A model generated the notes under the pieces. That model had not been told where the DNA came from, did not search any database, and worked only from the letters and a program-made list of their open reading frames with translations. Below are positions 49,701 to 62,716 of a stretch of DNA of 64,000 nucleotides, piece after piece. The stretch is from Spinacia oleracea (taxonomy: Eukaryota > Streptophyta > Magnoliopsida > Caryophyllales > Amaranthaceae), in contig NC_079490.1 in assembly GCF_020520425.1 (NCBI RefSeq), forward strand, positions 5,518,001 to 5,582,000, written 5' to 3'. Every line of letters begins with the position of its first letter. Position 1 is the stretch's first letter. The translations under genes and the position numbers were made by a program.

Positions 49701-51531
49701 AATAGGTGATGCCAAGAGAGGGGAACATAGTGCTCGCTCAAATTCATTGGACCTTTCTCGTCCTCCACCTGGTATTGTAACTTTTCTTTTCAGTTTTAGT
49801 GGGCACCACCACACCATAGATATAGGTTTTTAGTTCTTTACTCTTAATCCTGTCGGCTGATACCTTGGCTTATTGAAGTACTTATTGGCGTGCCTGTATG
49901 CTTTATTTGTGCCATGTCTGGGAATAGATAATTTCAGATTAGCTTGAGTGAAGCTCCATGCTAAAATTGCATCTGTGTTACAGGTGATTTTATAATCGAC
50001 TGCAACATGGTTCCAGAAACTGATGTTCAAGGGGAGGCTTCAGATATTATTCAGGATTCCTTAACAGTAAAAAATAAGGAAAAGGTTATGCAAGATGGAA
50101 ATATAAAGAACAAGGGTTTTGAATTGTTTGGTGATAACAGTGTGCTAGTTGAGGACTCATCTGCTGGCATACATACTTTAAAAAAAACAAAAAGTAAACC
50201 CAAAACCAAATGTCTTCAGGTAAGAAAGGAAGAGTTTTTATTCTGTTTTTTTTTTTGTCTAGTTTTTATGTGTGTGATTCAACTGCCTTGTATTTCTTGT
50301 TGTTTGCTTTCCATATTCTGTGCTCATCTGCAATTATGTTTTCTGTTGAGATAATGATGTATGCCATTCTGCATCACTCCAGCTATTTTCAGAAGATGGA
50401 GAATGTAGTCAATTCAATCCGTCAAATACACATTCCGTGATTGGTCGCAGCAAACCTCAGCAAAATCTACCCTTTATTCTAGATAGTCAAAGGCATCAGA
50501 TTGAGCAATCCTCCAGTAAAACTTCAACTGTTCTAGGTCAAACATCCAAGAATGGCCCCACCACACACCAATTCCAAAACCCTAATATCAGAACCTGTGA
50601 TCTCATTCAGAATCCACCTGTCCAACCTTTTCCTGACCAGGCATCATTGAGACACAAGCTATTACTCGAGAGTATTAACACTAAAGCTACTTCTCTGAGG
50701 GGAAATAGAAACATATCTCTGGAAAAGTTTGACCCATGTCCAAGTCAAACCATGTGGTCAGAAGAGGAGTTAGATTCTCTTTGGATCGGTATGAGGCGAC
50801 ATGGAAGGGGTAATTGGCATGCTATGATACTAGACCCTAGGTTGCGGTTTGCACCTTGGAGAACGGTAGCAGACCTAGAGGAACAGTGGGGAAGAGAACT
50901 GTACAATCTTTTCAGTGCTAAACATATGCCATCATGTAGATACCTAAAACCACAACAAGATGCTTACAAGTTACATTGCAATGGTGGTGGTAGAAGAGAG
51001 GCTGTTGCAACTGAGACTCATCTTTCTTTGGGTGATGTATATGCTCAAAAAGGGTTCCTTTTAAGAGGAGGAATTGGTCCGAGTTATGGGATTACTGAAG
51101 CTCAAAAGCATGTAACAATGGCTAGTAATGGTGGAACTTATGCTTGTGGTTTGTTCAACAATGTCCAAGCTAGTGTTATGATTCGAAGTGAAGTATTATC
51201 ATCTGATTGTCCATCTGTTGCTTTTGGTATGAACAATTGTTTACCTCATTGGCTTAAAGATACGAACAGCGCACCTTCAAGGCCACCGGTTCCACATCAA
51301 ATGGGAGGAGGAGTTCAGGTTGTTCATGCATTTCCAGAAACTTCTGGAATATCTTGTAAGGAGAAGAAGAATCTAGTCAATACTACTAAGCCTGCTGAGC
51401 TGTCCAGATCGAGTCGTTTACAGTGTGGCAACCCTTTAACAAGAAAACCAGGTTTGACTGAAAACCCTATCGTAATTGACAGTGATGCCTCGTCAGAGGA
51501 AACAATATCAGACGATAATAATAATAATTAG
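46713..51531 (+). CDS. SANT/Myb-like domain protein, CHR4-tail-like
   Basis: Six coding exons (46713-46877, 47552-48097, 49259-49323, 49413-49771, 49984-50219, 50383-51531) join in frame to about 839 residues. It opens MSTAKVIFTYKRKR, with a basic nuclear-signal-like patch. Most of the first 570 residues are Ser/Thr/Asp/Lys-rich and probably disordered. A SANT/Myb-like domain lies at about 581-632: WSEEELDSLWIGMRRHGRGNW, then PWRTVADLEEQW. This segment recalls the C-terminal Myb-like part of the plant chromatin remodeler CHR4, but the PHD, chromo and SNF2 parts of that family are absent. The tail ends in Asp/Ser/Glu followed by Asn repeats, with PIVIDSDASSEE resembling a SUMO-interacting motif. 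A nuclear chromatin-associated role is likely but inferred. Start is the first in-frame ATG after the leader intron. Confidence 0.75.
48415..48510 (-). mobile_element. Possible SINE fragment in a SANT-gene intron
   Basis: On the minus strand, GATTCTGGGATCGATTCTCA looks like a pol III B box and is followed by CCCTTGTGGCTCATTCG and an A-run. The CCCTTGTGGCT part is close to CCCTTTGTGGCT of the candidate near 37750. No A box or target duplication is certain. Confidence 0.4.
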
Positions 51532-52927
51532 GAGTTAATTAGCGAGGGGACTGTGTTTAAGGTCTCACGGTTGATTTTGTACAAATGTGTTTCTAATGTA
51601 TAGTTGTGTACTTATATAGAAACTGTTGTAGGGAACTGCTTAAACTTTCCAGTTCCTCAATTTTGATCCCTGTGATTCTTTGTTGTGCGCGTTTTCTCTG
51701 TTGACTCGATATGCTTGCAGCTCGGACATGCGAAGTGCTGATTGATATTCATGGCATTGATGTGGTTTTATATAATGTAAGTCATTATGTAGAGACTTTG
51801 CTGTTATAGAAGGCTATATAAGCATTATGAAAATACACCAGGAATTTTGCAGGTAAAATGTAAACAAGAAAGAATCAAAGTGGAATTTGATGCATATATT
51901 CTAACCTAGAAAGTTAGAACATAGATATAAAAATGTAGATACTTCACTATATTCTAGTAATAAACCACGAAATTGTTGGAAGTAGGAATATATATGGGAC
52001 ATGGTTAAGTGATAGAAATGATATAATATTAGCAAAAGTATGTCATTTATAGAAACGAGACAAGTATTAAGGGACGACTTTATAAGGAAAGCTGGACGAG
52101 TATTATGGGCCGGAGGGAGTATTAGACAATTCTGGTAATATTTTAGTCAAATCGTCATATCAATAATAGAAAATATTCTTACTCAATACTTTGGTCAAAT
52201 TAGCATATTAACAATATTAAATATCTTGGTTAAATCATCATATTAAACATGTAAAATATATAATACGTAGTAAGGCGGACATTGTATATTATATGATAAA
52301 TTGAGTACATTCGAAATTTATTAATTACGCAATAGATCTAAGGGATAAATACTGTAGTTAAATAATTTATAAAAAAGATGTCAAATAATTTTCAAATATC
52401 TGTCAAATATAAAATGTGGTCTATTATTTAGGCACGGAGGAAGCACCATATCTGTTAGTAATACTTTGTTGCTCGCAACCAAATCACATTGTTGAATAAC
52501 TTTGTTATATATAGTTGCAGATCACATTGTTGAATTAGCAAGGAAAATGCCTGGAAATTTACCAAGTGATTAGTAATTCGACTCAATCACCAGAATACAA
52601 AATTTACCAAGTATTAATGCAGATTTTTAGTTTGATTTATAGTGATTTCAACATCATGTTTTCGTGTTTAATAATCGCTTACACTTATTTATCAAATGCT
52701 ATTACCCAACTGCAGTTCATAATTATGGGAAAATATATGCGAAGAACTTGGTATATTTTTCTAAACACACATGACAAAATTAGTGGATAATAAAATGCGT
52801 AGAACTTCATAATAGTTAATGAATGAATGAATTAAACATAATTATCGACTATTATCTGTGATAATACTTGGCTAATTAACAATCTTAAAATATGTAACAC
52901 TTCCTAAAATACAAAAATATAATGGAA
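51532..52927. other. Intergenic between SANT gene and STP fragment
   Basis: Holds both 3'UTRs (the genes are convergent) and AT-rich spacer. GGGCCGGAGGGAGTATTA near 52108-52125 looks like one end of a Stowaway element whose other end was not found. No gene is supported. Confidence 0.5.
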
Positions 52928-54117
52928 TTAAGCCTTAAGCACGGGCATCTCGGGAGTAACAACATCCTCAGGAATGAAATGACCCCAAAACTTGTGGTTC
53001 TTCCAGACAAGATTCATCTCTTCAATAGGCACATTCTTGGTCTCGGGCAACAAGAAATAGATGAATATTGTCATAATCACCACGAAGAAGGCGAAGAAGA
53101 TGAAGAGTCCAAACTTTAAGGCGCATAGCATTGGAAGGAAAGCTTGGGCTATAATAAAGGTGAATATCATGTTAACTGATACATTGATACTCTGTGCAGC
53201 AGATCGGACTTCGAGAGGGAAGATTTCACTAGGGACGAGCCATCCTAGAGGTCCCCATGACCATGCAAATCCAGCTACGTAGATGCATATAAACAATACA
53301 ACTACAATTGCATACCATTCTGGCAAATTCGTTGCATCCCCTGTCACTCCAAATTTCCATCCGATGAATGATGCTACCAGGATCTGACAATGCAATGCAA
53401 CAAAGATAAGTTGACAATTAATTAAACGGTCAATTAATGCTACCATTAATTAAATTAAATTAAGATGGAAGAAATTGATTTGATTACCTGAAGAACGAGC
53501 ATTTGAATGCCACCCTGAAGGAAGAGAGAACGCCTTCCCCACTTATCAACACCGTAAATGGAGACCAAAGTAGCAACAACATTAACGCCACCGGTAATGA
53601 CAGCTGACATAAGGGAGGCATCATTTGCAAATCCAATTGTTTGAAACAAAACAGGTGCATAAAACATAATCACATTGATCCCGGTAAGTTGTTGAAACAT
53701 AGGAATCGCAATAGCGAATATGAGAGGAGGTCGATATTGTCTCTTTTTTAAGAGGCTTTTCCAAGGGTCTTCCACCTTCATGGAGGTTTCACTAGCTGTA
53801 ACTAGGTCTTGGAATTCAGCGTCAACATTGTCTACCCCTCGGATTTTTAACAGTTGTTTCTTAGCTTCATCGGGTTTGCCTCTTTCAATGAGGGAATTGG
53901 GGGTTTCAGGAAGGATTAAAGAACCAACAAGAATAATAAGAGCAGGAACCATAGCTCCTCCGAGACTCAACCTCCAGCCAATGTGATCAACTTTGGCAAA
54001 TACGTAGTTGAGAAGATTGGCTATGAGAATTCCTATTGTGATTGTGAGTTGGAACATCATGTTTAGCGCCCCACGGTGCTTGTAAGGTGCCATCTCTGAC
54101 AAAAACACAGGTACTGA
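52928..54117 (-). pseudogene. STP-type hexose/H+ symporter, 5' part missing
   Basis: Two exons (54117-53488 and 53383-52928) join in frame to 362 residues of a major facilitator sugar carrier of the plant STP family, which imports monosaccharides with protons at the plasma membrane. Family words are plain: [78 protein letters not shown] and [13 protein letters not shown]. The first exon here starts at a normal acceptor (TTTTGCAG), so earlier exons should exist. The missing part is about 140-150 residues (helices 1-4, including the GYDIGISGGV motif). I see no such coding sequence in the 2 kb up to the divergent RPAP3 gene. So it is a 5'-truncated copy, or its first exon lies unusually far away. 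Remaining frames are clean, suggesting recent loss. Confidence 0.8.
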
Positions 54118-54320
54118 CTGCAAATATTATCCAACAACCAATAATTTATTTAGTTTAATTTTATGAACAAATCTCAACTTACCATTACAATTACAAAATA
54201 TTGGTTGTATACATCTGTGCATGATATAACAATGAGTATAAATTAGAAACCGTAACTCTATCAATATTCGTATATCATATATATGTCAGGAACTATGAGA
54301 TCGACTAATTGGTTATATTA

Positions 54321-54357
<37 letters not shown>

Positions 54358-56213
54358 AATAATGCATTAATTAATTAACACTTTGATATAAATTGTTTCG
54401 TAATAAGCTACGTAGTTCTTCAAGATAGAATGCAATATCAATATTAAATTATTAATGTCATATTGCTAACTTTGAACTTTGAAGTATCAAACTAACTGGT
54501 TATATAGTTATATATGCATAATTCATTAACACTTTGATATAATCATATAAATCGTTTCGTAATCTACGTACTACTTTAAGATATAATGCAAACTGACAAT
54601 GACGTAACACCTAGTTGCTGTTGCTTTCAACTTTGGTTTCACCTCAGGGCTGAGTGACTGACGACCATACTATCAAAATCTCAATCCCATCAAAACGTCT
54701 ATTCACTCACAAGATGGAAACACCCCCCTTTCTTTTCAGCTTTGCATACGTCATTTTACTACATTTTTTACGTCATTGACGTACATGATCGAGCTAGCAT
54801 AGGACTCTATTGCCTTGAGGTTTTCCAAAAATTCAATAATCCGTATGTATTTTAATCAATAATTACATGATGTGATCAAATAGTTATGTTCAATAACTAT
54901 ACGGAAGGGTTAATTAAATAGTTATATGTAGTCATCATATATATTTTTTTAATTGTTAACGTCAGAGGTCTTATGCGTATGACGATCTCACAAAAACAAA
55001 AAAACTTACTTTTTTAATTATTTCATATAAAAACAAATTATACATTTATGATACTGCGCATTTTAATTTTATTATGGTCCGAAATGAAACTTAAAAATAT
55101 CGTCCACATGTAAGCTAGACATGAAATAATATGTCAAATTTGAAAGTTTTTTCATTATTATCATTCTACCTTAGAAATTAGGTAATAATTGATAAATTTT
55201 ATTAAGTTATGTAGTAATTGATAAAGTTATGCATTTACAATCGTAAAACTCAAACGGCTGCAACTAAAAAGAAACCGAGAAAATAGTTCATATTCATATT
55301 CATCTCCTTTCCTTTGATCGTGGTGAAAATTACAATTGGATTAGTGTTTGAGTGAGACAAGGTGGGATAGAATGAGATCCTAACCATTCTAGCTTAAATA
55401 TATATACCTATGAAGCCATCACTAACTAACTTTGTATCGAAGCACAAAAAGAGCAACCTAAGTAAATGTTGCACCTTCTCTATTTTTCACGTTTCTCAGG
55501 TTGTTGGATTATTTACAAACTTAATTGCAATTTATATTTTTATAAGGAAAATTTGATAAGAATAATCCCAATTTTCACTCATCTTCTAAAAATAATTACA
55601 ACATTGAATTATTTTACAACAACTCAAACTTTTGGGGTTACATGCTCATAATAATCCGAAGTCGATCTTTTTTTTTCTTGTCATTACTAAACCATTTTGG
55701 GTCATTTGTACATAGGCAAATTGATAGTTTGGATTATTTTAAGGAGGTATATCCGAAAGTTGATATTATAACAAAATAATTCAAAGTTGGGGAATATTTT
55801 GAGAAGATAAGTGAAAGTTGAGATTATTTATATCAATTTTTTCCTTTTATAATGTCAAATTTCATATTTTTCGATAGAACTCCGTAAATAATTATCGATA
55901 TAAATGCTCTAATGCTCAAAGTTCTTGATTAACACATGTGCTAATTAGATGGTTGTACTCAAGAGCCTGTTATTTCCTCTTTATTTCCACTTAAAAAAAA
56001 ATTATTTCAGAAAATAATAAATTTAAGTTAAGTTCGTAAAAATAAGGACCGGAAATCAAGTGAATAAAACGAACCTTTATTATGGATAAAACGGGTTAAA
56101 AAAATTAAACCGGGCGGAGTATCATTTGGTGTTTTATGCGCTAACATTCCAGAAACGTCGAAAGCAGAAGCAGAATCCCACCTCTCTCTGAAACTGTACT
56201 CATTGACATCGCA
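54118..56213. other. Spacer between STP fragment and RPAP3 gene
   Basis: Very AT-rich. No STP N-terminal coding sequence was found on the minus strand. It contains a (TA)n run and, at about 55960-56085, a fold-back patch built from TTATTTCCACTT / AAGTGAATAAA words like the CYP97B-intron MITE. The last 100 bp are the RPAP3 leader. Confidence 0.55.
54325..54352. repeat. (TA)n microsatellite
   Basis: About 14 uninterrupted TA units upstream of the STP fragment. Confidence 0.9.
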
Positions 56214-59200
56214 ATGTCTAAGCAAAATCTGGTAAGCTTTTTACTCCTATTTTCTCTTTCCCCAATTTGCATTGATTTTATTTTGGTCAATTCTTTCAAA
56301 ACAATTTGATTTTCTTCTTCCTTTTGATTGTTTTAGTTGTATGCTTTACTTGTTGTATAAAACCAGAAAATTAGCTAAATCACTGCATAAGAATGAAACT
56401 GCATAAATGTGAAATTACCCAGTTAGTTGTTAATCTTGTAGTCATGCTGAAGTTTATTACACCGTGTACTAGAAAAGGGGGCATGGAATTTCCATTTGAT
56501 TACCGGACCGCCCTCCGCTAAGTCGCTAATTGGCCAGACGGCCGTCGTGGCACCACCGCACCAACCACCAACAACTAGGATTTGGGGTTTAGCCGTTATT
56601 GTTGGGGTTTGGGACTCTTTTAACTTTGAAGGATTCGCAACATGGATATAGTAGTAATTTTATTGCTTTAGATTATTATTCCAAACAGTAGTATTTACTA
56701 CGGAGTATTTTGCATTGGTTTTGGTTGATCAGTCAAAATGTTCCATGAATCATGATGACCTTTAACTTGGGGAAATATCAAGCCTGAGATGTTTGAGACC
56801 CAAATGTTTCTCATGGACCAGATGATTACCCCTAGAGTCCTATTCGGTGGTTAGAACCATCTATTTCAAATGTCGTTTCAAGTTTTCAACGGTATAAAAA
56901 TTGTATAATGTTGTTGCAGCTGGGGTTTTAACTTGGATAATGTAGAGAGATTTAGGCATTTAGCTAGGTTATTTGTCATTCGTAGTCCACGATTGGAGTG
57001 AATGATGTTTTGTTTGAGAAAAACGGATTACAGAATGTGAGGGGCTAAGTTTCTTTTCTAAACGAACTTGTACTCAAAATGTATACGAGTTCTTAATTAT
57101 CTAGGGTTGAGTGTTTGTTTTGGTTATTGATCAATGTGGGGTTCCCTATCATACCTAAAATCTTGCATCGCCACTGGTTTTTGATGATCAATGTTTTGAT
57201 TCATTTCAGAATTTTCAAGGTTTTCTAAGTGACTTGCAAGACTGGGAACATTCTCTAAAAGACAAGGATACGAAGTTGGAGAATCAGAATCCTCAAAAGG
57301 GTAAATTGGTAATTTTTCTTCTTCGTGGCTCTTACTCTACATCTTCCGCAATAAATGGTGTGTATGCAATTGACATGAAAATGTACCAATTTTGTTTATA
57401 ATATGATGAGTTTGGTTTTAGTTGACTGTTTTCATTCAAAGTGATCATTGACATCAGAATTACTACTATTGTTACCAAGTTGCTTTGCCTAGTTATTTTT
57501 TTGTCATTGGTTTGCCTTATATAGCTGTGGTAGTGTGGTGATGTTTATTTTAGAAACATGTGTTGTTGCAATTGTTGGTGTGCATTTTTTGGGGTGGGGG
57601 ATGGGCGAAGGGATAGTGAGGCAGATAGGATCACGAAGGGTCCGGTCTCTCTTTGTTTCCAGTTGATATTCATGTTTGTGTAAACTATTAAGTAGTGTGA
57701 TGAGATACTAATTTGTTGCAATTGGTCGTTTCACTGTATTAATCCTTCAGAAACTTGAAGTGGTTAGTGAGGACAAACGATCTGATGGTAAAAGTAATGC
57801 GTCTTATTTGAGTAGTAGTACGAGTCAGCATCGACTTTCTACAAACTACGATCCATTGAGCCAGATGTCAAGTAGTTTGATGACTAACGAGAATACTGTG
57901 GATGCTGCCTCTGAGAAAGATCTGGTAGAATATACTTTCCTCTAATCTTCTTCCTCTCCACTTTCATCTTTTTCATTGCTCTGCCAATTTCTCCTGTGGC
58001 TCTAGCCCCTATGAAATTGATCGAATTAATGGAGCATTATATGCAAATTTTCAGGGTAATGAATATTTTAAGCAAAAGAAGTTCAACGAAGCTATAGACT
58101 GCTATTCTAGAAGCATTGCGTTCTCGCCAACAGCTGTGGCTTATGCAAATAGGGCAATGGCCTATCTCAAAATAAAAAGGTAAGCTACAGTTTCAAAATT
58201 TCAATCATCAGATACATTGCCATTCGGATTGATAGAGTTGTAGCAACTGTGAACTCCCTGTTTTTGCACCTTTTATATTTATATGTTCTTTTTCGGGTTC
58301 AACTATATCGAAGTTGCAACATGTTAGTGGTGGAAGATTGTACTTTTGGTCCTTGATTCTAATTTAAACTTCTCCTGGTCTTTCAGATTTCAAGAAGCTG
58401 AGAATGATTGCACGGAGGCCCTAAACTTAGATGATCGCTACATCAAAGCATATTCACGCCGAGCTACAGCCAGAAAGGAACTCAGGAAGCTCAGAGACTC
58501 GATAGAGGGTATGTTACATTGACGAAAATTGTGCCATTTTTCTAAGTATAAAGTTGGGGGAAAATTCTCAATTAAATTGCTTGCAGATGTTGAGTTTGCA
58601 TTGAGGTTAGAGCCACAAAATGAAGATCTCAAGAAACAACGTGCCGAAGTGAAGTCCTTGCTTGAGAAGGTTTTTTTCCCTCTTTCTGTTACATATGATA
58701 TCATTTTCTCTTATCAATCTTGAAGGAGTTTATTTGTTTTGAACTTTCTTCATTCATGTTATGTTTGGATGGAGGTTAGGTGGCTTCAATCCTGATAGCC
58801 AAATATTATCATTATTTTCTCAACTATGATATATGGAATTCCTTTCGTTTCCTATATTTCATTGGATGTTCTGTTTAATACGCTGAGCTTAACTTGTAAA
58901 TGGAAGCATGAGTAGACAACTGAAAAAAAAACCGAACTAGGAAGAATGAGTACGGAATTGAGATCAGTTCCTTTTGACGAGAAGGTGCTGTAGAACTGTC
59001 AAGATTATGAGTGCATATTGCCTTCGACACAGTTTACTATGTTGAACATTATCAATGTAGTTGAAGAGCAAAATGCCAGCAATGCAAGCAAGTGATGCAT
59101 AAAATGAGAGGAATACAGTCAAATTCATTCACCAAATCATTGAGTATTTATAGCTTTTCTCTAGGAGTATATATAGTACCTTGTACTATTTCCTACAATC

Positions 59201-61829
59201 ACTCACACCCATACAAGCATTATTCTAACAGCTAATCACTGGTGATGTCATACACCAATGATGTCATAGAAAAGACAAGAAAACGGCTAGAAATACAATG
59301 GCTACAGCTAGCTCATTGCTTAGGTAAAAACAGATAAAAACCTAGGAATAAAAACTTTAGGAGAGGCATTATACGGTGAGTAATGTGCATGGCTGCTCTG
59401 ATGGACTTCATTCTTCAACAGTAACGTAGAAATTGGTGTACTGCAGCTGAGATCCTGCTTGTGATACAAGATATAATTGCTTTTTCCACTTCTAGAAGTG
59501 ATTTGGTGCTAACAGACACTTAGAACATGTACTTGTCAAGCTTAAATTATATCTTTTGTAAGTTGTTGAATTTAGTCATTTCTCCACATATCAAGATCCC
59601 ATTTAAAGAAGCAAAGGCAAAGCAAAATAAGGAAAGACAAAAAGTGTTCTGAATTCATGCAAGTCAAGGTTGCTAGCTTGTTATGTATTTGCTTTAGAAT
59701 GGTAGCTTCACTTGGGTCTAGAACCTAAACATCTGTTAATGTACCACTTATATAGTTGTTAAAAAAAAAAGCTGTACCACTTCTATCCTGCAAATATGGT
59801 GTACATTTTTGTTTTATTTACTTTATTGTTATGGAAATATAGTGTTATTGAATCTTCCAGTTAAATTTGTAGGCAATTCTTGCAAAAGCTGCTGGAGCAG
59901 CGACGAAAGCTGCACCTGTAGTGAAAGAAGTAGATACCAAGGTGGATGCAAAAGGGCGTGAAAAGCGTGCCCTATCTGCTCCTGAAAGAAGTAAGAAATT
60001 GGGAATAGATGTTCTTCCAGATAATATACAGGTATGGACTTCTTATGCAATTTAATAGTTGGAATGGTTTTGGCTTGTTTGAATGTTTATAATAGAGTTA
60101 ATAAATCCATCTCATGGTCCAAAATATTGCGTAATTCTTATTGAATTTTACGGAGTATAAAAACAGCATGTGAGTGGTTTCTTTAGACACTTTTTCTTTC
60201 ATGTGTATCATCTTTTGATTTGTGACAGTTAATTTCGCTGTATGATCAACAGTTGAACAAAACGGTCGATTCTGGAGATACAATGATCAAAAGCAAGACA
60301 AATGGAGATAGAAACAGACAAAAAGTAAATGGCTTGCATGAAATTGCACCAGGCAGTTCTCATTTGGTAAGTTCTCGTCATTGAGTTCATACAGCTATGC
60401 CATTCACGTATTATTTGGTTGAAATATTCATTCTGTTCTAATTGTGTGAGAAATGTGAAATTCAACTTCATGATTTTACATGGAATTGTTCCCCAAAACT
60501 TATAAACTCTTGCTTTATGAGGTCCGTTCATAGTCATTTTTAACTTAGTGTTTGTCATTTGAACAGAAAAATGATAAAAGTGAGAATAGAGACCTTGGGT
60601 TATCAGTACAAGAGCTTGCTTCTCGAGCTGCATCTCGAGCCAGGGCAGAAGCTGCTAAAAATATCAGCACCCCAAATTCAGCTTATCAATTTGAGGTTTC
60701 TTGGAGAGGGTTTTGTGGCGATCGTTCTCTACAAACGCATTTATTGAAGGTTTGATATTGTTAATATTTCTCCAAGGCTTTAGACTGTGTTTCTGAGACA
60801 TAATACTTCAGTTGTGCGTTTAAGACTTTAAGTATACATTATCACGAACAGATGTTTACGTTTCATGACCTTCTTCCTCGATTTTCCTGATGATATTCAA
60901 GTTTTTTTCTTTCTTTTTGGAATGTGTAGGTCACTCAACCTGATACACTGCCGCAGATTTTTAAAAATGCCTTGACCGCTCCCTTACTCATTGATATTGT
61001 CAAGTGCATTGCAACATTTTTTATGTAAGTAAAGGCATCATGTACTGTTGTATTACTTTTATATATATATCGGGGTTACCTATCTCTAATCATCCCATTT
61101 ATCCTTTTGCTGCATTTGTTGACTTGTTATAGTGAGGAGACTGAGCTTGCTGTCAAGTATCTGGAGAATTTGACCAAGATCCCAAGATTTGACATGATCA
61201 TCTTGTGCCTCTCTCCCGATAACAAGGCTGGTATGTGCAACTATCAGATGCAAGCGAGCTATTTACTCCGCATATTGTTCTATTTAACTATTAGGATTGC
61301 ATGCAGTAAGATAAGATCACTTCATTAACTTGGTGTCAACTTGCAATTTTACACGGTTATGCAGAAAGTAAAGATGGTTGTGGTCCGGGTCAGGTCGGGC
61401 TGTCGTGGGTCTAAACGGGCCCGGCCCAAGCCAAGACCACTCTGCATCGGGCCATGCCTGGGTAGAAAGTTCGAAAAAACGCCCAGGCCCACGGGCCTCG
61501 TGCCTATGCCTAAATATACTAAATTTAGTGTGCTTGCCGTGTCGTGCTTTTTCAAAAAATGCGGCCCAGTCCACAGTTTCATGCTCGTGCTGGGCCGTGC
61601 TTTTTTTTCGTGCCGTGCCGGGTAGGTCATCGGGCCGGGCTGGGCCACAGCCATCATTATGCAGAAGGACACTGATTGTACTTGGAATCAATGAAATTTA
61701 GACTAATGCAATACCTTTTCTACAGAACTTCGCAGGACATGGGATGAGGTATTTCTCAGCAAGGCTATTCCGATTAAATTTGTGGATTTACTTAGCGAAC
61801 TCCATACAAGGTATTGCCCTCGACAATGA
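56214..61829 (+). CDS. RPAP3: RPAP3-like TPR co-chaperone
   Basis: Twelve exons join in frame: 56214-56231, 57210-57308, 57751-57924, 58055-58179, 58387-58508, 58587-58669, 59873-60031, 60229-60366, 60567-60749, 60930-61024, 61133-61230 and 61726-61829, about 465 residues. Three TPR units occupy residues about 98-200 (GNEYFKQKKFNEAIDCYSRS, YANRAMAYLKIKRFQEAEND, AYSRRATARKELRKLRDS), with basic residues placed as in HSP90/HSP70-binding TPR clamps. A charged linker follows, then an RPAP3_C domain at about 345-455 (AYQFEVSWRGF through PRFDMIILCLS and TWDEVF). RPAP3 works with the R2TP complex (PIH1, RUVBL1/2) and HSP90 to assemble RNA polymerase II and other large complexes. Start is the ATG of MSKQNL, whose first exon encodes only six residues. 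The eighth exon has a second acceptor 24 bases on (60253) that also keeps frame. Confidence 0.9.
59040..59420. mobile_element. Possible solo LTR in RPAP3 intron 6
   Basis: The stretch begins TGTTGAAC and ends CTTCAACA, short inverted ends of the Copia LTR type, with a TATA-like GTATATATAG inside. Length is about 381 bp. The flanking pentamers do not match as a target duplication and no internal retroelement sequence is nearby, so it would be an old solo LTR at best. Confidence 0.35.
61367..61658. mobile_element. GC-rich hAT-like MITE in RPAP3 intron 11
   Basis: Left end AGTAAAGATGGTTGTGG is mirrored by CCACAGCCATCATT on the right. ATGCAGAA lies on both sides (61359-61366 and 61659-61666), an 8-bp duplication fitting hAT. 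The 292-bp interior is GGGCCGGG/CGTGCC-rich. Open frames of about 100 codons on both strands are composition artefacts. Confidence 0.8.
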
Positions 61830-62716
61830 TCTACATTTGCCTCTCTGGAAGTTTTGATCCATCAGGAATCCTTGTTCTGAGTAAACTGACTTTATGTTTA
61901 GATTGACTCAGTATTTTGCATACTCTTTGAATATAACCTTTGTACACATTGTACATTCTACTAAAGCCGAGTAGGAGTCTTCTTTCTATTTATATCCGTG
62001 ATTCCAGTTTAGCGTGAGAGTTGGTTAGTTATTTTGCTTCCCATTGCCTTCGTTTCTTTGGCGATTATGGTAGCGAATGTTACATACCTGCTTTTAGTAA
62101 ACTTGTCCTTTCTACTTAACATAAATGGTGTACTATATGGACATCTGCTCACCAATTTGATTTTCTTTAATATTTGGGTCATTTGCTTGCATAAAACCTC
62201 TTAATTTGAGAGTATTGAGACAGGTAATGTTTAGACATGCTCAAAAAATTATGAATGATATTGGAATTGATCAACAAGAGTGTGAGTAAGTAATGTAAGG
62301 TTTTGTTCTCTTCAATCGAATTGAGGTGTTATGATCTAAATTAATTTAGGTGTAGTCTAAGCGTAGTTTGGTTATGGTCTGAATATTTCTAGTCTGATTG
62401 AACTGGACCAATATCTTCGCTTGATTAAATTTTGACTGTTTATTGATGTTAAGTTTATGAGAATCGATATCTTGTGAATGTTTGTTAGATTTGTTTCAAT
62501 GTGTACTTGGCAAAGTTCGAGTATGAACTATGAAAAGTAACAAGTGTTCTATCCTAATTGGACTTGTGGATTGAGAGAGGCCAACCAATGCATCAATGGA
62601 GTATTCATGAAGGCCTTGAAAGGTGAAATCATTGATTGGCAAAACTTGTACTTGCCTCACTAGCATTAGCAAGTTATTATGCATCATCAAACAGTTGAGA
62701 GTTGAGACCTTATAAG
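61830..62716. other. RPAP3 downstream region
   Basis: 3'UTR and AT-rich spacer with no further gene supported. An alternative donor at 61809-61810 of the last RPAP3 exon could join to later sequence, but I found no convincing coding exon. Confidence 0.45.

Noticed and set aside
59040-59420. Stronger claim of an LTR retroelement insertion in RPAP3 intron 6
   Set aside because: Only short inverted ends are visible, flanking bases do not duplicate, and there is no internal retroelement sequence; kept as a low-confidence feature only.
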